In this document: piece after piece, positions 35,116 to 46,265 of the stretch
Layout of the letters: each line of letters starts with the position of its first letter
Numbering within the stretch: the first letter of the stretch is position 1
Assembly (NCBI GenBank): GCA_950295325.1
Contig: OX485809.1
Coordinates: forward strand, 9,798,001 to 9,862,000
DNA length: 64,000 nt
DNA from: Polytrichum commune
Lineage: Eukaryota > Streptophyta > Polytrichopsida > Polytrichales > Polytrichaceae
Reading direction: 5' to 3'
Position numbers and translations under genes: made by a program
The notes under the pieces: generated by a model
What the model was told of the DNA's origin: nothing
Databases searched by the model: none
Seen by the model: the letters and a program-made list of their open reading frames with translations, nothing else

Positions 35116-35503
35116 GCAATATATAACTTATACTACTACCACAAAAACCATGACGTTGACTAATGGTGGGAAGAGCCAAGTTGTTAGTCCAAATTCAAGG
35201 GTACTCTAGGGTTTATGCCAACAATTCTGAACCCAAAACTGAAATCCTAGACCCCAATGTACCTTAAAATGAACTTATTTACGGGTGGCACAAATAATTT
35301 GTGGGGGTTGTGGTTAGTGTTCAAGATTGAAGCCCTCATATGAGTTTCATTTTGAAGGGCTCTCAAATTTCAGTCTTTTAGTTAAAGGGTTGGGTGAAAT
35401 CCAAGACGTTAATCCAAGAGTATAGAAATGAAATACAAAACACATATTAAACTTGTGCATGAATTATAATGGTACATGTTTCTAGTACAATGTGAAGAAC
35501 TAA

Positions 35504-36069
35504 GGGCCACTTCACATGAGGGCCACTTCACACATGAGCCAAGAGCTGTGACCTTGAAATGGTGAGGACCCTTGACTCTCATCCAAAGGCCGTACCGTGG
35601 GCGTTGGGAAAGTTGTTTTATGTAGTCACGGGCCCTCAAGCATAGTGTGAAGTGAGAATGGATCATGTTGCAGGACCTCTATGTTGGCAGAAAAAGAGGG
35701 GAGGATTTGGTTGAATATAATGTGTCTCAAACTTTATCAATTTAAGAGAATTACTTGGTGGTGTTTGTGTGTCCTGGAATCTACCCTGAAATCTATCTTG
35801 AAATATGTCCCTGTTGGGAAAAAGATCAAAAAATCATGGTCTTCCAGAATTTTCGTGGGCCTGACGCAAATTCTGGTCGACCATGCACCCTTATCCACAA
35901 CCTGCCATGTAGGACTCCATGTAGACTTTTCATCCACGCACTTTTCTTTGGGCCTTTAGGCCTTCACCTCCTAGTGTGAAGTGAACTTGGACAGTCTCCA
36001 CCTTTTCAACCAATGAGAGCTCTTACATTGCCATGGTTAGGGACTTCAACCTTGTGTGTGAAGTAGCCC
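35504..36069 (-). mobile_element. Harbinger-like MITE copy B, 566 bp
   Basis: Flanked by TAA on both sides (35501-35503 and 36070-36072). TIR GGGCCACTTCACA. The left end carries a short tandem duplication of the TIR. It is the inverse of copy A at 30893-31462, sharing for example the GACGCAAATTCTGG/CCAGAATTTGCGTC region. TAA is the classic PIF/Harbinger target. Confidence 0.85.
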
Positions 36070-36075
36070 TAAAAA

Positions 36076-36321
36076 TCAACCATCTATCTCCACTTCTTGT
36101 AGTGACAATGCCCTACGCTTGTTGGTTCTTATGGCGGTTTTCCAAGATTCCAAAAAGTCATTCCAATCCATGAATTCAACTTCAAACCCATCTAGATTGA
36201 ATGCCAGTTTCTTCAAAGGCCTTTCGTACACAAAGTACGTGCTTGCCTCTTCCCCTTCCTCCAATCTGCAGAGCGCGCGCTTTTGGAGGCAGATTCGCGA
36301 GTCCCTAATTCGGACGCTCAA
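36076..36321 (-). CDS. Unrecognised ORF or exon fragment (81 codons)
   Basis: Minus-strand frame ending in a stop at 36076-36078. Composition looks protein-like (RLEEGEEASTYFVYERPLKK, FEVEFMDWNDFLESWKTAIR), but I recognise no domain and see no partner exon. It abuts a Harbinger-like MITE. It may be a remnant of a gene or of an element. Confidence 0.25.
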   Translation of the reverse strand: MSVRIRDSRICLQKRALCRLEEGEEASTYFVYERPLKKLAFNLDGFEVEFMDWNDFLESWKTAIRTNKRRALSLQEVEIDG

Positions 36322-36684
36322 ACTTGCAAGCTAGGGTAGAAACTTTGTCGCCACCATAACCTATTTATTGCATCTCATTGTGACACCCTTGTTATCACAC
36401 TACCCCCAAATAGTCTGTACATTAACCCTCTTTCACTTGCCGGTATGGGCTGAAATTCAGAAATGATATTGCATGAAGTCACGAATTGGAATCCACAACC
36501 ATCGAGATTACTAAGGGGAACCAGGAAAACAGAAGCAGTGCAGGGCTCGCTCTACAAAAGTTCGAGTTGTGTCGATCAACAACAGATTCTGCATAGTTTT
36601 GATTCCGTTTTGATGAGCCCACTGATTCAACCTTCATAGCTGAATCTGCATATTTTACAGAAACAACAAGATTGCTACTAAAAG

Positions 36685-36715
<31 letters not shown>

Positions 36716-37435
36716 CTGTGTGTGTGTGTGAAAAGAAGCACCTGCAGCGAAATTGAGACTGATGCCAAAGTTTTAAACCCCCACCAGCTGTAGATCACGC
36801 TCCACAAAATTCAAAAAAATTCCCCTGAAGCAGATCACCCGGCCAACAAAGAAGCTCGAAACACTCTCTAAAGATCGCACGATTATACAAACAATGCGAT
36901 CTAAGGTTGTCGAAGCTTGTCCATCAACGTCAAGTCTCAATGGGATGGGGATTGAACAAAACCAATGGCTGCGTGAGCACCCTAACCATAGTTTTGGGTA
37001 TAAAAAACGGTTGCTTTTTCTGAGTACCCCACAGTCTCGACTCTTGAGTCTCCGCTCTCCAGGGACGAATGAAATTTGACTGATCAATATTTGGATGAAC
37101 AGTGCTTGACGGGCATATTATATGGAGGACTTCAAGTGACATCTTCATTTTCAATTTGGGGTTGCGTTTTGAAGGGTTGTTTTGATAGAGGTAAATTTTG
37201 AAGGGCCATATCAAGTTTGAAGGGCATTGAAGACTTCAATTTGGAACACTGGTTGTGGTTTAATGGTGGGAACACCACCTCCCTTTCGCAATTCATACCC
37301 ATACCACTTTTAGTACGCATAATAACATTCTTCAATCCCTAGGTCCTACTTGGTGGGGCCAACATCTATGGGCGAAGATACTCATACTTGACCCCAAATA
37401 TTTGAATCTTAACATAAAATCATGATGATTTTGAG
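36322..37435. other. Intergenic, with a (TA)n(TG)n microsatellite
   Basis: Mixed (TA)n then (TG)n at about 36695-36730. 36990-37040 (AAACGGTTGCTTTTTCTGAG) resembles the start of the dispersed repeat. No gene recognised. Confidence 0.45.
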
Positions 37436-37437
37436 TA

Positions 37438-37764
37438 CAGTAACCTCCCACTTAAGTACGCATCCCGGTTAAGTACGCATTTTTTGGCAAAAGAATTAAG
37501 GTTCAAGATTTCTTAATTGAACATGTCGTGAATCGTCATTTGGTGTAAGTTTTGAAGTTTTTTTGCGTTTGGCTTTGAGGTCGACCGCTCGCGATTTGGG
37601 AAACCCTAAATCCTAAAGTACGTACCTACCAGCTAAGTAGGCACCTACTAGCTAAGTAGGCACCTACTAGTTAAGTACGCACCTACCAGCTAAGTACGCA
37701 CCTACCAACTAAGTACGCACAAATTGCGCATGTTCAAGTTGCGTACTTAAGCGGGAGGTTACTG
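37438..37764. mobile_element. 327-bp mariner-like MITE with an internal 18-bp array
   Basis: TIRs CAGTAACCTCCCACTTAAGT and ACTTAAGCGGGAGGTTACTG, flanked by TA on both sides (37436-37437 and 37765-37766). CAGT ends and a TA duplication fit Tc1/mariner/pogo. Inside, about five copies of an 18-bp unit (AGCTAAGTAGGCACCTAC and variants) occupy 37617-37720. The unit resembles the TIR core AAGTACGCA. Confidence 0.85.
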
Positions 37765-38144
37765 TAATGTTGTTGTCAAAATTACCATCTCGATAGGTAC
37801 AAGTGCTAATAAGGAATAGTAGCCGGTTTCCATCCTAGTAGTGATCTTTTGAAAACAAAAATAAAAATACATGAGTACATTCATTGGCTTTTAGCTCATC
37901 CATTGGTTAGCTTTTGAGGGACTTTGAGTGAGGTTGAAGGATATTTAATTGGCAATATGTTCCTAAATTGTTGATGTAAATGTGGCTAACATAATGCAAA
38001 GAACACAAAGATTTGGCTACATGTAAGAATTCATGTGTTAAAGTAAATGTTCCATGGGGGAATTGAATCCCGGTCTTTTGACCTAGCCATTTGTAGCGTG
38101 GAACAACCTACAAAACTACACATCAACACAACTCATCCACCATT

Positions 38145-38275
38145 AGTGTGTATGTTTGACAAATTTCATTTGATGCTCAACTTCAAATCTAAAGTGTCAT
38201 GTAATGTTTCAAAAACAAAAATGAATGTCAATTGACATGTACATTTTCTTCCAAACTATCACCTCAATGTCACAT
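38145..38275 (+). mobile_element. Short MITE-like repeat (inverse copy at 6297-6424)
   Basis: GTGTGTATGTTTGACA, GCTCAACTTCAAATCTAAAG and TGTCAATTGACA match the reverse complement of 6297-6424. Ends were not resolved. Confidence 0.5.
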
Positions 38276-38770
38276 GCCTAGTAATGGTGTCATTTCAATT
38301 TCTAACCAATACATTTTACACAAATGGTTATGAAGCACTTGCACTCTCAAGCACGACACACAGGGTTCGAAATTTGAAACTAGACTCTTGACGTATAACT
38401 TTCTGCCTGGCCTGATCATGTTTCCAAGATTGCGTGCATGTTCAGTACATTCAAGCTACCTCTCATAGACCTAGAATTGCACTAGTTCTTCAAGGCAAAC
38501 ATGTATTCTTTTAGCAATGCAGACTCCACGAGATACGACTTTCATGATTTTCGAGCTCCTTGCGACTCCAAAATTTTGAAGTAGCCAAACAGACCCTCCT
38601 CGCCATCTCCAACGAATTCCAGAAGTGATTTCAAACATGAAAATCGTGGGCGTCTCCTTGTCCATGGATCTACTGGATAGATGGATGCATCCTACCAAAC
38701 ATCTATATTTGTGTGACCCGCTTTGCGCTTCTCAGGGAATGTAGACTTCAAGACCTATTCATGAAGAAGT

Positions 38771-39037
38771 TTGCCTCTTTGGATAAGTGGTGCATACTTT
38801 GCAGCAATTGACGCTTGTGCTCTGTACACAGTTGGAGGATTTGCATCTCTAAGCGCCATGGTCTTGACAGTAATAGCATCCCTCACAACATTTCTATTGA
38901 CATTCCAACAAAGACTGCAGCAAGAATTAACTAACGATCGAGGCTCAGCTTCGACCTCAAATCAACTCATACCAAAAAGATCAATTCATTCCAAACGAAT
39001 AAGCTCAAAGCCGTTGATTTCTCAAGGCCCACAATAG
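38771..39037 (+). CDS. Unrecognised small ORF with hydrophobic segments (possible terminal exon)
   Basis: A frame of 88 codons without an ATG at its start, ending at TAG 39035-39037. It has a hydrophobic stretch (LSAMVLTVIASLTTFLLTF) and then a polar Gln/Ser/Lys-rich tail. A TTTGCAG acceptor-like site at about 38804 could make it a last exon, but no upstream exon was found. No family recognised. Confidence 0.22.
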   Translation: MPLWISGAYFAAIDACALYTVGGFASLSAMVLTVIASLTTFLLTFQQRLQQELTNDRGSASTSNQLIPKRSIHSKRISSKPLISQGPQ

Positions 39038-39481
39038 CCGGCCGTCAACCGCTTAGATTTGTGGGCGGGAGCCAACAATGCTTCACAAAGACATCCCCAC
39101 AATTGTACCAATCAATCACATCATTATGCACGAATGAATTAGTGTTTTGAACCGTCGATCTCTAAGATTAGGAGGTTGTCTGGGGCAAGATGATAACTCT
39201 TTAGTGGCTTCTCTAGGTTCTGAGTAGGTTCAAATCGACATTGATAGGCAATCCATAATTGTGGGTTCATTTCACTCCTATCCTAGTGGTGCTTCCTCTC
39301 ATAGAACTAGACTTGCATTAGTTCTTCATTTTCCAAGCCACTAATTAGTTGTTGCTGCTAGCTGCCCTTCACATGTGCATACATCCACTACCGTTGCATT
39401 TAGAAACTACTTGCAACAACATACATTAGAACTCATCTAATGATTCTAATCCGTCCCTCCATGGCGAAACCTTTGAGTTTT

Positions 39482-39727
39482 CTAATATGATATCACTTCT
39501 TGGTAAGGGAGAGTGTTCAAGTTGTAAAATCCTTGCGTGAACATGTGAACCACTAGATCTAGGTGGGTTGAAAGCCGGTTTCTCGACTTGCCCTTCAAAG
39601 ATGGCAAAGAGCTAGATGTTCCCTCATCTTTCACACTACCCAACGCTTGGACATAAGCAATCTCAACAACTTTTGTGAATTTGGAGAGCTTTGCTGAGAT
39701 GAAGGCATTGCTAGAAGCTTGCGCCAA
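39482..39727 (-). pseudogene. Degenerate hAT transposase C-terminal fragment
   Basis: Encodes a degraded hAT dimerisation domain (QALGSVKDEG, KSRNRLSTHLDLVVHMF, NLNTLPYQEV). It resembles the last part of the transposase at 42051-45473 (VLGSVEDERT.., KLRNRLTEHLPLVTTMF). In that gene an intron falls just before VLGSV; here the frame runs through without one. Nothing upstream matches, so it is a fragment. Confidence 0.7.
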
Positions 39728-40063
39728 AGTTAGGACATTGGGTTCTTGGTCATGAGTAAGGACATGACATCTTGAGCATTCAATATCATGGTAATTTTGC
39801 AGAAGGAACTTTGAAGCTCAAGGTTGCAGATGTCAAGGGGTGGAGGGACATACTCAACATCCTCAATTTTAGCGTTTACATGTACCCACAACTTCTTTGT
39901 TGTCCTGTAGAATGTTTACAATCTTACAATATGCCCATGATTAGTAGCCTCGAACATATTGGTCCACAAATATTGGGGTAAGCATATGCCCAAGGCACAC
40001 ATCACCTCTTGGTGTGGAAAACACTTTTCTAACTCCTCTATAACGTGCTTCATTGCCCCTATT

Positions 40064-40472
40064 CACGGGGAGGTCACTTCATTGTCAAGTTGACACCACG
40101 TGCGGACAAAGTTTGCTACCCCTATATTACATGCCATATATAATTTTAAAATTTATGATATTTTCTCTACATATACATAACCATTGATAGTATTTTTGTA
40201 TACTTTTTTGAAATTTTTAGTCATCTTTATTTTTTTAGTAATTGTTTTAGTTCAATTCTATGTCATTCTAGTTAGAAATGGTATGTTTTATGAAAAAAAA
40301 CAAATCATCAAATTTAGTTACCACTTTTGACTATGTCATAGGTACTGTGTATATCTACTCATGAAAAAATTTTGATAAAATTTTGACCCATTTTGGTGGT
40401 GCAACTTACCAAAAGAAGATTTTTTTTGGTCGCACGTGGTGTTCAACTTGACAATGGAGTGATCTACCCGTG
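40064..40472 (-). mobile_element. hAT-like MITE copy 2 with perfect 8-bp target duplication
   Basis: 409 bp, flanked by CCCCTATT on both sides (40056-40063 and 40473-40480). Ends CACGGGGAG and ACCCGTG. In the body, CCATATATAATTTTAAAATT and ATCATCAAATTTAGTTACCA align to copies 1 and 3, and it is inverted relative to copy 1. Confidence 0.88.
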
Positions 40473-40480
40473 CCCCTATT

Positions 40481-42050
40481 AGCTATTGTTGCACCTCACC
40501 AAGGATTATCTCATGATCAATCTTGTTCACCTCTTCCCACTATCCTAGAAAGGCCACAAATCTCATTGTAGCCATGTAGGAGAAATCTACAATCTTGAAT
40601 ACTAGGTGGTCCTCCTCACAATTGTTCTTGACTCCTTGTTCTTGACTCCTTTGGGACATCCACTGCCATCTTTATCACCAAAGTAATGTTTGTACTTAAA
40701 GTAGTATATTTGGAAACTCCCTTTTAGTAGGTTCAATCAAACATTCACCAAGTCTTCACATTTCTAAGTATCTTATTATATTTGGATTCCAACCATGTTG
40801 CAAGCTTTTGGTACGCTACAGTGTGTTTGGGGTCCCAGGGGTGAACTCTTTATTGGAAACCGAAATGACATTTGTGGGTCACTATGAAATCAAACCCCTT
40901 ATACACAAGGAGATTATAGAGAAATCAAATGCATATGTACTAACAATAGGCTAGAAATGGACTCAAGTATTTATACTCAAATTTTCAATTTAATTTGATA
41001 AATGTTTCCACTACATTTTAAAAATAGAAATCATTATTTAAATAGCCTTTATTGCACATGACATCGTTTTGTGCTTTCCAATGAAAAAGTCATTTTCATC
41101 TATAGCATGTAACTCAATGATCGTATCAAACAAACAAACAATTTAGGAAACCATAACAAACACAAACATGAAGGTCATTGAGGATTGTCACGCATATAAC
41201 AACAATGAATGGAAACGAGATTTGGATGAAATTGACAAATCTATTGTCAAAATGCCTCAAAAATCTTAGGGCCTCTTTTTATACATCCACCATTATTTCA
41301 AAAAAAATGAATAGCCTTTAAAATGTACACACTAGAGAACAATAACAACGCTCCCTTATGTATACTATGTACGTTAGTGCCTTGAATAATACCCCTTCTT
41401 GCACTTACGCTAGTGCCTCAAATAATAGCCCTTCCTGCACTCACATTAGTTTGTACATGGTACGAAGAGTCCCCCCCCCTAAGGTTTTGGGGGAGGAACT
41501 TAAGTACGAATACAATGATGTCAAAAGATCCTCCACATGTTTCACCACCTTAAACTTGGAAAGGGTTTGCACTACAAGCAGCGAATTTTTTTTCACTTTT
41601 ACCTTGGAGGTGAAGTAACTATTTTATTGAATGTGAATGACGTGTTGGAGCCTATTTGGGCATATATTTCAGTATAATATTTTGCGAATAAGAGGGAGGG
41701 GGTCATTTCATTTGGCACTATATTTCCATGTGAGCACATCATTACACATGCGATATAACATTGAAAGGGCGGAAGAAATTCAGCTAGGTGCAAAAAAAAA
41801 CATAATTCAATGGAACTATTTCATGGATGAAATGTAGCATGTATTATGCGAAATTGAAACCATGACACACAAAAAATATAGGAGGAAAACACTTCTTCAT
41901 TCATAATAGGCATACATTGCCATTTAGCCATGTGAATTGGCGTAAATCATCTTTGGAGTCAATAAGTTGCTTCTACTCTGAAATTTGAATGCTCTAAGAA
42001 GTGTGAAAAAACCCCTAAATAAGTTTCCATTGTAAATCATTCTATGTGAA
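40481..42050. other. Intergenic, no gene recognised
   Basis: AT-rich. A C-run with CCCCCCCCTAAGG..GGGGGAGGAACTTAAGTACG at 41470-41510 recalls the end of the MULE-like element, but no second end was found. Confidence 0.4.
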
Positions 42051-44580
42051 TCAAACACCCAATGCATATCTACCCCGCTTCGGCTTTAAACCCCTCCAAT
42101 CCGAAACAACTTCCTTGTAAGGGAATGAAGTCAAAGTGTAATGTTTTTGTGCAAACATAGTGGTAACAAGAGGCAAGTGCTCTGTCAATCGATTACGGAG
42201 TTTGTTCTTCAAGAAAGCAACATTGGAGAATGTTCTTTCATCCTCTACACTCCCAAGAACCTGCAAGGTGTGAAGCAAAAACATATATAAAATCAGCAAA
42301 GAACCAACAAGAATATAATAGCAAGAAATGAATCCAAAAAAACCACCACAATTTTTGTTTTACAATTGCCAACCAAAGCATACCTGAATCATCGCAATTT
42401 CTGCGAGCTTGAAGAACTCGGGGAACATCCCCCTCAACGGACCAAATTGTGCAAAGTTACGCCAAACCTTCGTTATGGGATGAACATTCAAGTCCAATGC
42501 ACGCATTGCATGCTTGGAATTGTTCACCATGGCCACCCCGAACCAGTGCAGCTGCCGATCAAGTGCAGCTGCATCCAACAGTGCTGGGCTAGTTTCATAC
42601 TGTAATGGAGTGCTAGAAATCTTTTTGGGCACACAAAATGTAGCCTTCAAAGTGTTCATGTGACATGTTAGCTTGTCCTCATACCCTGGCTCAATCCAAA
42701 ATTGAGGGTACACAATTGACAGTGCATCCATCACCTCACTTGGTGGACCCCTGCTCTGCAGTTCCATTACCATCATTGCGGCCGCCTCTGCAAGCATACC
42801 ACCAATACTTCAGACCCACAACTTACAAGCATGTAAACAAAGAGCACAACTTAACAAAGGAAATTACCAAGTGCATTGAAGATGCAAAAAAAAATAAAAA
42901 AATTAGAGAAACAAACCTGTAACCTCAGCCTTCACTCTTGAAATGATGATGTCAAATAATTCTTTTGTTACGAAGGTCCTCATCGAAGTTTGAGGATCAA
43001 TGCAAGTAGCATTCAGGTGTGAGCCCGCTGAAGTAGAAAGATGGGCCTCAAAGACTAAATGTTGAACACAATCATTCACATCTGGATGCCACCTCAAGCG
43101 AATGCTATCATGAGAGAGCTCATAAATCCGAATGAAGCATGCAAATGCATCAGAAGTGAATGCTTTCTCAGAGCAGTACAAGTCATGCACATCTTGTATG
43201 CAAAGATTCAAAGCCCTTGTGAAATCACATACATATACTGAGGGTGATTGTGCAAAGACAACCAAGGCCTTTACCGCCTCAAGAAGGGGCACCACTGCCG
43301 CCATTGTCAACAAACATCTGATGTCAGCCAATAGTTCGTAGTTTACCTTGGCAACTGGGATTACCGGTTTCACAAATTGATCCGAATACATCTTCACCAA
43401 AAGAGTGCGGTACTCGGACAAAACACGTTTCAAAGGACTTAACATACTGATCCACTTAGTTTTCACATTTTGAAGTATCTTCCTACCCTTTGTCTCAAGC
43501 AAATCAGCAAGTTTTTGGAGCTCCAAATGACGTTTTGGGAACTTGCTGAAATACATGTGCAGGGTTGCTTGTAGGGTTTCTATCCTACTCACCATCTCCA
43601 GATCTGATAGACATTGCACTGTAAAGTTGCTTCGATGTGCCACACAATGCATGCCTTGCATGTGTGGCGCATGAGAGACTTGCAACTTGTTAGTAACACC
43701 ATTCCTCTTGCCTTGTAGGACCGAAGCACCATCTGCTCCAAATGCCATGAACCGATCCCTTATTTGCTGGGAGGTTAGCCCACCTTGTTTAGCAAGGGCA
43801 CCAAGAATAAGCTTAGTTATGTTTTCAGCTGAACCACCCTCGATCACACGTTCCAAAGACAGAAGCAAGGGCACTCTCTCCCAATCAGAAATTGTGTACA
43901 CATGAATACTAATCTAAGATTGGTTGTCCACCGTTGTTACTTCATCACAAGTGATTGAAAAATATGGAGCAACACTTACTATTTCCTTTGTCTTGGCTTG
44001 CACAACATTTAGCAAGCTCTCACCCATTTCCCAACCCGCACCCTCGGTCCAATGCTTCAATGGAACCTACAAAGCCATTCAAAGCACATTATCAACAAAG
44101 CTAATGTTGCAACAAAAAATGGGAAAAAAAGGAAAAATTGGAAATTAGAAGAGGTTAGGGTTTCACCTTAGGGACACCAAGGAATTGCAAGAGTTCCTTC
44201 ATGGGAGGATACTCGGTCATTGGCCTCCCGAATTGGAGCAAGTGGAAGATGACAGCCATTTGAACCTCTTTCCTTTTGGGAGGAGCCCCTGTTGCAACCA
44301 TTGTGGCAATATCGCCCGCTGGTAGTGCAGCAAATGCCCTTTCAGCGCGCTTGTGGGTGGAGTTTAAGTCCCAATACCACTCCCCCCTCTTCAACTTCAT
44401 GGTAGGAATATCAAAGAGACATTTTTTCCAACCCTGATGTTTTTTTAAGTTGTCATCTTTAGCATCAAGAATCTTATCCCTGCCATTGATTTTGGAACAA
44501 ATGACACACCTGACCTTCTCAAATCTGCCATCACCCTCCGCATCCTGCTCTGACCAAGGGTACTTGGCTTGCCAAGTGTC

Positions 44581-45095
44581 CTGGAATCTGCACCACTCAA
44601 TGCACTACACCACTGATTAGAATCACTACAACACTGAAGAGAATGAAATTCACTTATCTGGAATGTGCAGCACTCAATGTACTACAACACTGATGAGAAT
44701 CACTACAGCATTGATTAGAATCACTATAGCACTGAATAGAATGAAATCCACTTATTTGGAATGTGCACCACTCAATGCACTACATTATTAAAGGGCAGTT
44801 CGTTAAAGACTAAACATTATAGCAGAAATTACGATAAATCGCCAAAAATAAATTCGCTGACTACAACACTAATTAGAACAACCCCAACTCTGATTAGAAT
44901 GAAATCCACTTATCTGGAATCTGCACCACTCAATGCACTACAACACTGATTAGAACAACCACAACTCTTATTAGAATGAAATCCACTTATCTGGAATCTG
45001 CACCACTCAATGCACTACAACACTGATTAGAATAACTACAGCACTGATTAGAATGAAATCCACTTATCTGGAATCTACACCACTCAATGAGAAAG
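44581..45095. repeat. Tandem array carrying the intron 1 splice acceptor of the hAT gene
   Basis: Six units of about 78-98 bp, longer where one is interrupted, containing CTGGAATCTGCACCACTCAA then TGCACTACAACACTGATTAG. They start near 44581, 44658, 44756, 44914, 44992 and 45068. The first unit holds the real acceptor (minus strand, GCAG then ATTCCAG at 44591-44581). Others keep an identical acceptor-like sequence. Confidence 0.8.
44785..44849 (+). repeat. 65-bp direct repeat, copy in hAT intron 1
   Basis: TTATTAAAGGGCAGTTCGTT through ATAAATCGCCAAAAA, 63 of 65 bases identical to 46201-46265. It interrupts the tandem array in intron 1. Confidence 0.85.
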
Positions 45096-45559
45096 AGAAT
45101 TAGCACATTAACAATGAATAAGATAATCATATGAGTTCCCAACACAACCTAAAGGAATGCAAACATACCTTCTTTTTGCAGCTTTCCGTTGTTTCGAAGG
45201 CACCTCATGCACGGGGGGGATGAGCTCGGTGTCTCCACCAATCTCCGGAGCATCAACCGTAGTTTGAGAACCCCCAATGTCAGCAGATGCAGCTGGGGAT
45301 GGGGAGGCCCTGGGCGCTGGGGTGGAGGAGGAGTCCCCCAAGCTTGCCCCATCGGATTTGTTGGCAGCGACCTCCACCATTGCCGCAGTGGACAAGTCTC
45401 CCCTAGGTGTTATGAGCAACACCCTCTGCTTGAAACTTGGCCGTTTTGGGGTGGAGGAATGCGCTAGAGCCATCTTCGAAGGCGACCAAGGCGGTACAGC
45501 TCGGCAAAGGCAAGGAAGGCCAGCGAAGGTGACGAAGGCAATGCGGCCAAGGCGAAGGC

Positions 45560-45655
45560 GGCGACAGCGAAGGCGGCACAAAGATGCACAACGAAGGCAA
45601 AGATGCACATACACAACAAAGGCAAAGATGCACAAAGATGCACAAAGAAGCACAT
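45560..45655. repeat. AAGATGCACA-type minisatellite
   Basis: Irregular repeats of GGCAAAGATGCACA and GCACAAAGA between 45579 and 45655, next to GCGAAGGCGG repeats at 45520-45580. Upstream of the hAT first exon. Confidence 0.6.
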
Positions 45656-46161
45656 ACCTGTTGGATTCGAGGGTTCGCCACCATAACTCTCACGCCGCCA
45701 CCCTCACTAGTGACCACCACGCCTCCTATCTCTTGCATCCAAAATTCAAATCCATCCCCAATGCCCATTAGTGATAGCAAATCACAAGAAACCCAAGAAA
45801 TCCTACCTAACACAACCATGCATTGAAGAGCCTCTCATCACGGTTCCCATCAACAGTGCAACATTGCAAGGCACTGTCTATCATATATGGAGGCCCGAGG
45901 CGAGGGGGTTGGCAATGGCAACTGGGCAAGCACTTGCAGGGTAGCAATGTGGGCAAATTGGATGGAGGGTGAACGCAACTACACTCACCTTATGTGCGGC
46001 GAGGTTGTCGCGAATGCCTGAAGGGACAAAGTGTGTCCAACGTGATGGATGTGAAAGGAGGGACGCCTCGGCAACGAAGGTGGGCGAAGGCGGGACGGCG
46101 CGGAAGCGACTGCTGCAGACGAAGCGACGGGAGGGTGGCGACTAAAGGGCGGCTCCCACGG

Positions 46162-46198
46162 GGCAGATCTAGGCGATTTCAAACGCCTATATCTGCCT
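46162..46198. repeat. Inverted repeat GGCAGATCTAGGCG
   Basis: GGCAGATCTAGGCG and CGCCTATATCTGCC form a 14-bp inverted repeat with one mismatch, loop about 9 bases. It lies just before the 65-bp direct repeat at 46201. Confidence 0.6.
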
Positions 46199-46200
46199 CC

Positions 46201-46265
46201 TTATTAAAGGGCATTTCGTTAAAGACCAAACATTATAGCAGAAATTACGATAAATCGCCAAAAAT
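46201..46265 (+). repeat. 65-bp direct repeat, copy upstream of the hAT gene
   Basis: 63 of 65 bases identical to 44785-44849. Together the copies bracket the first hAT exon and its upstream region. Confidence 0.85.

Larger units (their letters stand above)
42051..45473 (-). pseudogene. hAT-superfamily transposase gene with N-terminal zinc finger, 5 exons, one in-frame stop
   Basis: Exons (minus): 45473-45169, 44587-44167, 44066-42917, 42787-42384, 42260-42051; all GT-AG with matching phases, 830 codons. A Ser/Pro-rich N terminus precedes a BED-like zinc finger (C129, C132, H152, C158). The RNase-H-like core includes SITCDE (279-284), FGADGAS and GMHCVAHRS. The C-terminal dimerisation domain is LGSVEDERTF..KLRNRL (residues 761 on). 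Codon 293 is TAG (43916-43914), where relatives I know of carry Trp, so this copy should be inactive unless read through. Other exons are open, so inactivation looks recent. An extra upstream exon (45768-45658, 37 codons, good donor) is possible. The element ends were not found. Confidence 0.85.

Noticed and set aside
36930-37214. Minus-strand frames of about 100 codons
   Set aside because: No domain, overlapping on both strands, next to dispersed-repeat-like sequence.
37617-37720. 18-bp repeats as a CRISPR array
   Set aside because: Units are contiguous without unique spacers, sit inside a TIR element, and the genome is a plant.
45210-45223. CACGGGGGGG near the hAT first exon as a TIR of the hAT-like MITEs
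   Set aside because: It lies inside the coding exon, and no partner end or 8-bp duplication was found.
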